From Planctomycetota bacterium (GTDB taxonomy: Bacteria; Planctomycetota; UBA1135; GCA-002686595): a stretch of DNA of 5,228 bases. Numbering within the stretch: the stretch's first letter is position 1; each line of letters opens with the position of its first letter. The translations under genes and the position numbers were made by a program. Of this stretch, positions 1 to 4,442 are shown piece by piece. The stretch covers positions 1-5,228 of the forward strand of contig JABFRZ010000658.1 of NCBI GenBank assembly GCA_013140785.1, written 5' to 3'. The notes under the pieces are model-generated. The model searched no databases, was not told the DNA's origin, and worked only from the letters and a program-made list of their open reading frames with translations.

Positions 1-65
1 GCCCGGATCCGCGAAACTGCCGCCGACTGGCCCTGCAAGTCGGCGGCAGTTTCGCGGATCCGGGC
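1..65. repeat. Perfect 28-bp inverted repeat with 9-nt loop
   Basis: Bases 1-28 are the exact reverse complement of bases 38-65, with a 9-base spacer (29-37). Each arm also contains a small palindrome, CGGATCCG (4-11 and 55-62). The RNA from either strand would fold into a very stable GC-rich hairpin. The repeat lies 62 bases downstream of the stop of the orphan C-terminal fragment (stop at 128-130), where a transcription-ending or RNA-protecting hairpin would be expected. No T-run follows on the plus strand, and the minus-strand exit lies outside the window. The left arm begins at base 1, so the true stem may be longer. A dispersed palindromic (REP-like) repeat is the main alternative to a terminator. 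Confidence 0.9.
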
Positions 66-127
66 CGCGCCGGTCGGCTGCCGCGCACAAGCGCTCGTGT
101 CCTGCCGGGGCGGCCGGCCTCGGGCCT

Positions 128-291
128 TCACGGCTCGACTGCCACGCGGTGCACGAGCCGCGCCTCGCCCACGGGATCCGGCTGCGCGGGGTCCTTCCAG
201 TACGGCGTGAGCTTGTAGAACAGCGCGACCTCGACGGCTCCGGCTCGGGAAACCTGCCATCCGATGACTCCTGACGCCAACTGATCGCCCG
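128..291 (-). pseudogene. C-terminal tail of an unrecognised protein, N-terminus lost
   Basis: A minus-strand frame ending in TGA at 128-130 reads as plausible protein for its last 50 or so residues. It includes GVIGWQVSRAG, then VEVALFYKLTPYW, then KDPAQPDPVGEARLVHRVAVEP split over the final 22 codons. The alternating hydrophobic residues around VEVALFYKL suggest a beta-strand, as at the C-terminus of a secreted or envelope protein. I do not recognise the family. No start codon or N-terminal domain is present: upstream, the frame runs into the helix-turn-helix gene (292-591), which occupies other frames. This looks like the 3' end of a gene cut off by the insertion that brought in the sequence to the right. 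The upstream limit is approximate. The alternative is a chance open frame in GC-rich DNA, but the residue composition argues moderately for coding. Confidence 0.45.
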
Positions 292-591
292 CTAACCTGC
301 ACCGCGCAGGAGGATCTTGGCCCGCACCTCCTGCTCCCCCACTCCACCGAGCCCGCCGCTCGCAGCGCTCCCCGGCCGCCGAGATCGATCCCGCCCAGGA
401 GCACGCTCCCCTGTAGAGCCGGTGACGGCCGCAGCAGACCGGCGATCTGTGATGCGAGGCTGCGTGAGGCCGAGCGCGCGCGCCACGTCGGCGTAGTTCC
501 TCGCCTGGCCTGCCTCGATCGCCCGCTCGATCCAGTGCGTGAGGGCTACCTGGCTGGCCAGCCGTTCCGCCCTGGAGCGGCGTCGCCTCAT
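292..591 (-). pseudogene. Recombinase-associated small helix-turn-helix protein, apparently frameshifted
   Basis: The first 50 or so residues look like a real DNA-binding domain: RAERLASQVALTHWIERAIE, followed by NYADVARALGLTQPRIT, a helix-turn-helix of the type in small proteins often encoded next to large serine recombinases (family recalled, not searched). After PRIT the listed frame turns into low-complexity R/G/A/S. The +1-shifted frame instead continues as IAGLLRPSPALQ, which fits the expected second helix (family pattern ITQI..LL.L.P..Q). Restoring a missing CA at about 447-450 gives PRITQIAGLL. A second shift, one G missing in the G-run at 336-340, would join SVEWG to EQEVRAKI and restore the original frame. 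The two losses sum to three bases. The ATG at 591 is a default start: the frame stays open further upstream and no Shine-Dalgarno is visible. This is either a decayed gene or a site of assembly errors. Confidence 0.55.
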
Positions 592-616
592 TAGGTGTGG
601 ATCGTCAACGCTTTCC

Positions 617-756
617 GTGCGACCACATGCCTGCGAGTGCGAACTGGGTGCGACCTGGTGCGACCGCTTGCGACTGACGGGGATCGTCGCTAGCGTGACC
701 CAAGTTCCTTCAATCCGAAGGCTTACGCTGCTCGGAGACGGTTGGTGCGTGCGACC
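617..756. repeat. Cluster of TGCGA(CC) direct repeats beside tRNA fragment
   Basis: TGCGA occurs at about 618, 632, 638, 649, 659, 669 and 750. The longer form GTGCGACC is exact at 617-624, 648-655, 658-665 and 749-756. The copies at 638, 649, 659 and 669 are 10-11 bases apart, so they would lie on one face of the helix. The last copy overlaps the start of the tRNA-derived stretch. Short direct repeats next to a tRNA 3' end resemble the arm-type binding sites of tyrosine integrases. That role is inferred, since no integrase gene is in the window. The stretch has no supported coding sequence of its own; it is open in the minus-strand frame upstream of the helix-turn-helix gene, but without recognisable protein content. 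Confidence 0.6.
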
Positions 757-801
757 TTCACAGCGTGGAAGTTACTGGTTCAAATCCAGTGTGGCCCACC
801 A
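752..801 (+). pseudogene. 3' fragment of a tRNA gene ending in CCA, possible attachment site
   Basis: Bases 774-790 form a perfect T arm: stem ACTGG, loop TTCAAAT, stem CCAGT. They are followed by seven acceptor bases GTGGCCC (791-797), discriminator A (798) and encoded CCA (799-801). Upstream, AAGTT (769-773) fits a variable loop and TTCACAG (757-763) fits an anticodon loop. That would give anticodon CAC (valine), but two of the five anticodon-stem pairs are mismatched. No GGGCCAC-like 5' acceptor strand or D arm exists at the expected place near 726, so the 5' half is missing. Antisense translation gives GFEPVTSTL, a familiar sign of a tRNA read through as protein. A truncated tRNA 3' end is the classic footprint of an integrated element. 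Its orientation would place the element to the left of it. Confidence 0.8.
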
Positions 802-1642
802 ACCGCGCGTTCGACGAGCCGCTGACGACGAGGACTTCGGCGGGGAAGCTCAGCCCGCTCTCGTCCGAGTAGACGCGAGCCGCCTCGCGGAACGCATGCT
901 TGATCTCGCCAACCTGCCCCTGCGAGAGCTGAGCCAGCTTCGTGCGCAGCTTGTCCGACATCTCGGTGCGCAGGACCCAGAATCCATCGAGCGAGAGCGG
1001 CGCGTCGATGGAGAACTCGAGTAGGCGCTCCCTGGCATCCGCGACGCCCGCTTCTAGCGCCACGTGGAGCAGCTTGCCGGGCGGAGCGAATCGAAACGCG
1101 TCCGGCGCGTCCGCGTCCGGCGCCCGTGATTCGACGAAGCGCTCGACGATCTCGGAGAGGACGGAGTGAAACGGATTGTTCCGGGCGTGATGCCACACGG
1201 CCATGGCGAGCTTCCCGCCCGGCTTCAGGACCCTCAGCATCTCGCGGATTCCCTCCAGCGGTGAGGGGAAGAACATGACGCCGAAGCGGCTCACGACGGC
1301 GTCGAAGGACTCGTCTTCGAAGGGCAGTTCGCCGGCGGCCGCCACTCGAAAGCGCGCGTTGCCCAGCCCTCTTCGCCCAGCCTCGCGGCCTGCGGCATCG
1401 ATCATGGCGGGAACGACGTCCACACCGGTCACGCTACCCTTGGCACCGACGACTCCGGCGATGCTCAGTGCCGGCTCTCCCGGTCCAGTGGCGACGTCGA
1501 GCACGGCCTGCCCCGGACCGATGCCCGCATCCTGCACGAGCGCTGCCGCGACCGGCGCGAACATCCGCTCGATCACCGCGCGGTGCTTTTCCCAGTAACG
1601 CGCCGCCTCGCTCCACTGACCGATGACGTCCTTGTTCTCCAT
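758..1642 (-). CDS. Class I SAM-dependent methyltransferase, UbiE/Methyltransf_11-like
   Basis: This 294-residue protein has a Rossmann-type methyltransferase fold. The SAM-binding motif I is VLDVATGPGEPAL at residues 47-59. The acidic residue closing strand 2 is D75 in VTGVDVVPAM. LPFEDESFDAVVS (106-118) is the strand-4 region, and RVLKPGGKLAMAVW (137-150) is the typical post-motif III segment. The N-terminal W-S-E-A-A-x-x-W region (10-17) resembles UbiE/COQ5-like small-molecule methyltransferases. The substrate cannot be told. The protein is probably cytoplasmic; no signal peptide is seen. The ATG at 1642 is chosen because the fold starts normally there, although no Shine-Dalgarno precedes it. 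Residues 281-294 (LVGHTGFEPVTSTL) are encoded by the antisense of the tRNA fragment at 758-802. The natural C-terminus was therefore probably near residue 275-280, after the final strand AEVLVVSG, and may have been altered by the junction. The gene stands alone between remnants. Confidence 0.85.
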   Translation of the reverse strand: MENKDVIGQWSEAARYWEKHRAVIERMFAPVAAALVQDAGIGPGQAVLDVATGPGEPALSIAGVVGAKGSVTGVDVVPAMIDAAGREAGRRGLGNARFRVAAAGELPFEDESFDAVVSRFGVMFFPSPLEGIREMLRVLKPGGKLAMAVWHHARNNPFHSVLSEIVERFVESRAPDADAPDAFRFAPPGKLLHVALEAGVADARERLLEFSIDAPLSLDGFWVLRTEMSDKLRTKLAQLSQGQVGEIKHAFREAARVYSDESGLSFPAEVLVVSGSSNARLVGHTGFEPVTSTL

Positions 1643-1662
1643 CGAAGAAGGAGCATATCTCG

Positions 1663-1807
1663 GGAATCGTTCCCCGCCGCAGCTTGGCGACGTCGGGCTC
1701 GCCGAGCACGAGCTCGTGATCCGCCAACGCGTGCCGCAGTACGTCCGCGCTCAGCCCCCGCGTCGCGAGCGCGCTCACCAGTACGTTCGTGTCGAGAGGA
1801 CCCTCAG
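1663..1807 (-). pseudogene. N-terminal fragment of a PIN-domain (VapC-like) toxin gene
   Basis: A minus-strand frame from about 1796 down to 1665 reads LDTNVLVSALATRGLSADVL, followed by RHALADHELVLGEPDVAKLRRGT. LDTNVLVSAL is the hallmark start of PIN-domain ribonucleases, including the first metal-binding aspartate. The gene is broken at both ends. In the neighbouring frame CTG-AGG-GTC-CTC (1807-1796) reads L-R-V-L, so adding one C would give L-R-V-L-L-D-T-N, a normal PIN N-terminus with CTG where ATG is expected. This suggests a one-base deletion near 1795-1796. After LRRGT the resemblance stops and the frame runs into the methyltransferase start region, so the remaining two thirds of a typical 130-150 residue PIN protein, with the other catalytic acids, are gone. 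No antitoxin gene is seen. It cannot make an active toxin as it stands. Confidence 0.7.
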
Positions 1808-1825
1808 GCAGCGTCGCGGAAGACG

Positions 1826-1936
1826 TCAGACTGCCGCGGCGCCGCTACTTCGTCGCCAGCAACGCCTCGGCGAGCTCCGGCCCGAGCTCGTCTGCGCGCA
1901 GGCGCTCGCTGTTCGAGATCACGCCTACGGAAATCG
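1826..1936 (-). pseudogene. Truncated second copy of the serine-hydrolase C-terminus
   Basis: Bases 1826-1932 match 3281-3387, the 3' end of the intact serine hydrolase, at a constant offset of 1455. I count 10 mismatches in the first 100 aligned bases. The minus-strand frame reads ISVGVISNSERLRADELGPE and then LAEALLATK, ending in TAG at 1845-1847. The intact gene has LSVGVISNSQSLRADALGVE and LAKALLATK. Most amino-acid differences are charge changes, so this copy looks like the tail of a diverged paralogue and not a fresh duplication. Similarity continues about 19 bases beyond the stop, so it includes the non-coding end. The copy begins within a few bases of the propeller stop (TAG, 1937-1939) and has no start codon, so it is a remnant. 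Confidence 0.85.
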
Positions 1937-3265
1937 CTACTTGCGCACGCAGTACAGGCTCTTCGCTCCGCGCAGGAGAAGCGCCTTGCCCGCCACGGCG
2001 GGGGTGGTCCAGAAGACGTCGTCGAGCGCGCCGTGGCCGACGATCTCGAGGTCCGGGCCGAGCGGCACGAGCGCGGCGTGACCTTCCTCGTCGAGGAGGA
2101 GGAGCTTGTCGCCCACGATGATCGGCGAGGCGGTGATGGCCACCAGGCCGGGCACGCGCTCCTTGTAGAGCTGCTCGCCGCTCTCGGTGTCGCGGCAGGT
2201 GAGCAAGTTCTCCATCGCGACGTAGAGCAGGCCGTCGGCCGCGACCGGCGAGGACATGACGGGCGAGGACAGTTTTTGCGCCCAGACCTGGCCCTTGAAC
2301 TCGTTCGAGCCCTCATCGGGCGAGAGGTCGCCCTCGACCCCGGCGCTGAGCGCATAGAGCGGGGGATTGGGCGGAATGCTCCACGCGCTCATTTGCCCGA
2401 AGTAGAGGTGCTCGGCGTCGGCAGCGAACGAGCTCATCGTCGGACCGACGACGCCGGTCAGCCGCCACAGCTCCTTGCCGCTGGCGGGCTCGTGACTCGT
2501 GATCCGCTTGCCGCTCGAGACCACGAGCTCGGTGCGCTTCTGGTTCCTCCACACGAGCGGCGTGGACCACGACGTGCTGGCGTCGTGCGTGGCGCGCCAC
2601 AGCTCCTTCCCGCTCTTCGCGTCGAAGGCGGCGAGCCAGCCCTCCTCGGCGTTGAAGCTCTGCACGAACACCTTGCCGTCGAGGAGCGCGGGCGAGCTGC
2701 CTGTGCCGTAGCCCTCGAGCATCGGATGCACGCCGAGCTCGGCCTTCCACAGGGCCTTGCCCGCGGTGTCGAACGCCGCCAGCGTGCCCGTCGGGCCGAT
2801 GAACGCGTACACGCCGTTCGCGTCCGCCACGGGAGTCTCGGTGGCCCAGGTGTTCGAGGGGTGGATCGGGAACTTCGGCTTCGCCTTGCACGCGCTCACC
2901 GACCAGAGCTCCTTGCCGCTGGCGAGATCGAGCGCGAGCACGCGCCAATCGATCATCACGTCGGGCGCCTTGCCGGGCTCCGACGAGTTCGCATGGGCAA
3001 GGCCGGAGGCAAACCCCAGCGGGGCTTGGAGCCCTTCGCCGACCGCCGTGGTGAGGTAGATCGTTCCGCCCACGACGATCGGCTGCGACCAGCCCTGGCC
3101 GGGGACGGCGACCTTCCAGGCGACGTTCTTGCTCTCGCTCCACTCGAGCGGAATGTCTGCTGCCGGTACGACAGCGTTGCCGTTCGGCCCGCGGAACTGC
3201 GGCCAGTCGGAGCCGTCAGAGGAGAGGGACGAGACGACCAGACCGAGGACGGGAGCGAGGTTCAT
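1937..3265 (-). CDS. Exported PQQ-like beta-propeller protein
   Basis: This 442-residue protein has a short hydrophobic N-terminus (residues 2-14, APVLGLVVSSL core) that is probably an export signal. It is followed by WPQFRGPNG at 21-29, the characteristic opening of PQQ-like propellers common in Planctomycetota and related phyla. Blade repeats follow: GWSQPIVVGGTIYLT (58-72), LALDLASGKELW (110-121), TPVADANGVYAFIG to AAFDTAGKALW (144-173), SSPALLDGKVFV to AAFDAKSGKELW (190-223), HEPASGKELW (258-267), SSPVAADGLLYVA (338-350), ASPIIVGDKLLLL (379-391) and a closing TPAVAGKALLLRG (421-433). This repeat count fits a seven- or eight-bladed propeller. No quinone-dehydrogenase catalytic motifs or haem sites are seen, so a binding or scaffold role outside the cytoplasm is more likely than an enzyme. 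It starts 34 bases after the hydrolase stop, which suggests co-transcription. BamB-like annotation would be only a fold-level match. Confidence 0.88.
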   Translation of the reverse strand: MNLAPVLGLVVSSLSSDGSDWPQFRGPNGNAVVPAADIPLEWSESKNVAWKVAVPGQGWSQPIVVGGTIYLTTAVGEGLQAPLGFASGLAHANSSEPGKAPDVMIDWRVLALDLASGKELWSVSACKAKPKFPIHPSNTWATETPVADANGVYAFIGPTGTLAAFDTAGKALWKAELGVHPMLEGYGTGSSPALLDGKVFVQSFNAEEGWLAAFDAKSGKELWRATHDASTSWSTPLVWRNQKRTELVVSSGKRITSHEPASGKELWRLTGVVGPTMSSFAADAEHLYFGQMSAWSIPPNPPLYALSAGVEGDLSPDEGSNEFKGQVWAQKLSSPVMSSPVAADGLLYVAMENLLTCRDTESGEQLYKERVPGLVAITASPIIVGDKLLLLDEEGHAALVPLGPDLEIVGHGALDDVFWTTPAVAGKALLLRGAKSLYCVRK

Positions 3266-3280
3266 GGTTGTGGACTGCTT

Positions 3281-3387
3281 TCAGACTGCAGCGGCGCCGC
3301 TACTTCGTCGCCAGCAACGCCTTGGCGAGTTCCACTCCGAGCGCGTCTGCGCGCAGGCTCTGGCTGTTCGAGATCACACCTACGGAG
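3281..3387 (-). repeat. Direct repeat copy B (intact hydrolase 3' end)
   Basis: This is the partner of the copy at 1826-1932, in the same orientation and about 90% identical over the first 100 bases. It covers the last 28 or so codons of the intact serine hydrolase plus 19 bases of the gap before the propeller. The two copies bracket the propeller gene exactly. The non-coding part contains the perfect palindrome GCGGCGCCGC (3291-3300), which is conserved in the other copy. Confidence 0.85.
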
Positions 3388-4370
3388 AGCTTCGCGCCGG
3401 GGAAGTACAGCAGCACCGAGTTGAAGCCGTGGATCCCGCCGCCGTGCCAGACGCACTCCTCGCCGGCCTGCGTGTCGAGCTGCAGGCCCATGCCGTAGCC
3501 CGTCTCGCGCCCGCTGTCGAGCATGAAGGGCGTGGTCATCTCCAGGTACGACTCAGGCTGCACCACCTGGCCCGTGACGAGCGCTTGCTGCCAGCGCACG
3601 AGGTCGCTGGCGGTCGAGATCAGCGCGCCGGCCGCGCCCGGCTGGCTCATGCCGACGAAGCGGTCGTTCCAGAACTTGCCGTCACCGAAGCTGTAGCCCT
3701 GGGCGCGGTTCAGGATCACCTCGCCGTTCGAGTCGTAGCGCGTGCGGGTCAGCTTCAGCGGCTCGAAGAACGTCTCGCGCAGGAAGTCGGCGTAGCTCGA
3801 TCCAGAGACCTTCGCGATCACCATGCCCAGCAGGTAGTAGCCCGAGTTCGAGTAGTTCCACCGCTCACCCGGCGCGAAGTCGAGCGGCAGGTCCTGCCAC
3901 AGCGCGACCAGCTCGTCGTCGGAGAGCTCCCACGGCTGGACCGCTTCCCACTTGGGCCCCAGGTCGGTGTAGTTGTGCACGCCCGAGGTGTGCGTGAGGA
4001 GGTGCCGCAGGGTGATCTCGTGCCCGTGCGTCGGATAGTCGGGCAGGAACTTCGTCAGCGGGTCATCGACCGACAGCTTGCCGCGCTCGGCCAGCTTCAG
4101 GATGCCGGCGGCGGTGAACTGCTTCGTGACCGAGCCGATGCGGAACATCGTCTCCTCGTCGGCGCTGACCGCGAACTCGAGGTCGACGAAGCCGTAGGCC
4201 TTCGAGTAGACCATCTCGTTACCACGCAGGACCGCGACCGAGATCCCGACCGCGCCCTCGCCGTGCATGGTCTTCTGCACGATGGCGTCGGCGCGCGCGG
4301 CGTCCTGCGTGCTGGCCGCGGCGGAGGTCTGGAGGAGGAGCGGAGCGTGGAGGACGAGGGCGGCGATCAT
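3300..4370 (-). CDS. Secreted serine hydrolase, beta-lactamase / DD-peptidase fold
   Basis: This 356-residue protein belongs to the class C beta-lactamase / D-Ala-D-Ala peptidase / esterase superfamily. The nucleophile motif SxxK is S80-V-T-K83 in RIGSVTKQFTAAGIL. The YxN motif is Y173-S-N175 in WNYSNSGYYLLG. The third box is H309-G-G in WHGGGIHGF. LRHLLTHTSGVHNY (121-134) is a further family signature. Residues 1-20 (MIAALVLHAPLLLQTSAAAS) look like a signal peptide with cleavage near the alanine run, so it should act outside the cytoplasm. Length and motif order are normal, so it is likely active. Whether it cleaves peptides, esters or beta-lactams cannot be told, and it should not be read as a resistance gene. 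The ATG at 4370 puts the signal peptide in place; the leader has no Shine-Dalgarno. It follows the regulatory-like protein by 72 bases and precedes the propeller by 34. Confidence 0.93.
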   Translation of the reverse strand: MIAALVLHAPLLLQTSAAASTQDAARADAIVQKTMHGEGAVGISVAVLRGNEMVYSKAYGFVDLEFAVSADEETMFRIGSVTKQFTAAGILKLAERGKLSVDDPLTKFLPDYPTHGHEITLRHLLTHTSGVHNYTDLGPKWEAVQPWELSDDELVALWQDLPLDFAPGERWNYSNSGYYLLGMVIAKVSGSSYADFLRETFFEPLKLTRTRYDSNGEVILNRAQGYSFGDGKFWNDRFVGMSQPGAAGALISTASDLVRWQQALVTGQVVQPESYLEMTTPFMLDSGRETGYGMGLQLDTQAGEECVWHGGGIHGFNSVLLYFPGAKLSVGVISNSQSLRADALGVELAKALLATK

Positions 4371-4442
4371 GGGACGGAGGAGGGCGTGACGCGGAGACGC
4401 GGAGTGAAGAGAGACGGAGGATGCAGCGGACGAAACCAGGGC
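4371..4442 (-). other. Pyrimidine-rich leader with tandem GACGCGGA repeat
   Basis: The gap upstream of the serine hydrolase is strongly purine-rich on the plus strand and so pyrimidine-rich in the minus-strand transcript. The skew runs on into the first hydrolase codons. It contains the 8-base tandem GACGCGGA twice without spacing (4388-4403), followed by GAGAGACGGAGGA-type sequence. No Shine-Dalgarno, clear -10/-35 pair or hairpin terminator is visible. It may be a simple intra-operon spacer carrying a dispersed GACGCGGA-type repeat, or an untranslated leader. Confidence 0.55.

Noticed and set aside
617..675. A CRISPR-like array of the TGCGA repeats
   Set aside because: Repeats are 5-8 bases with 2-9 base gaps, far too short and irregular for CRISPR repeats and spacers. 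No cas gene is present.
726..801. An intact tRNA gene
   Set aside because: The T arm and 3' acceptor are perfect, but there is no matching 5' acceptor strand or D arm at the expected distance and the anticodon stem has two mismatches.
539..1024. 161-codon open frame on the plus strand crossing the tRNA fragment
   Set aside because: It reads through the repeat cluster and tRNA remnant and then antisense to the methyltransferase. No recognisable protein pattern.
1434..1778. A 114-residue protein beginning in the PIN fragment
   Set aside because: Only the first 40 or so residues resemble a PIN domain. The rest is the methyltransferase read in a wrong frame.
2467..2925. Near-identical 17-base segments (gctccttgccgctggcg) inside the propeller gene
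   Set aside because: They encode the recurring SGKELW blade motif and reflect the protein repeat, not a separate DNA element.
1583..3424. 613-codon open frame on the plus strand
   Set aside because: It lies antisense to the propeller and its neighbours. The translation is dominated by R, A, E, H and L with no domain, as expected for the complement of GC-rich coding DNA.
3300..4370. Antibiotic-resistance beta-lactamase
   Set aside because: The SxxK, YxN and HGG motifs define the broad fold shared by peptidases and esterases. Nothing here shows beta-lactam specificity.
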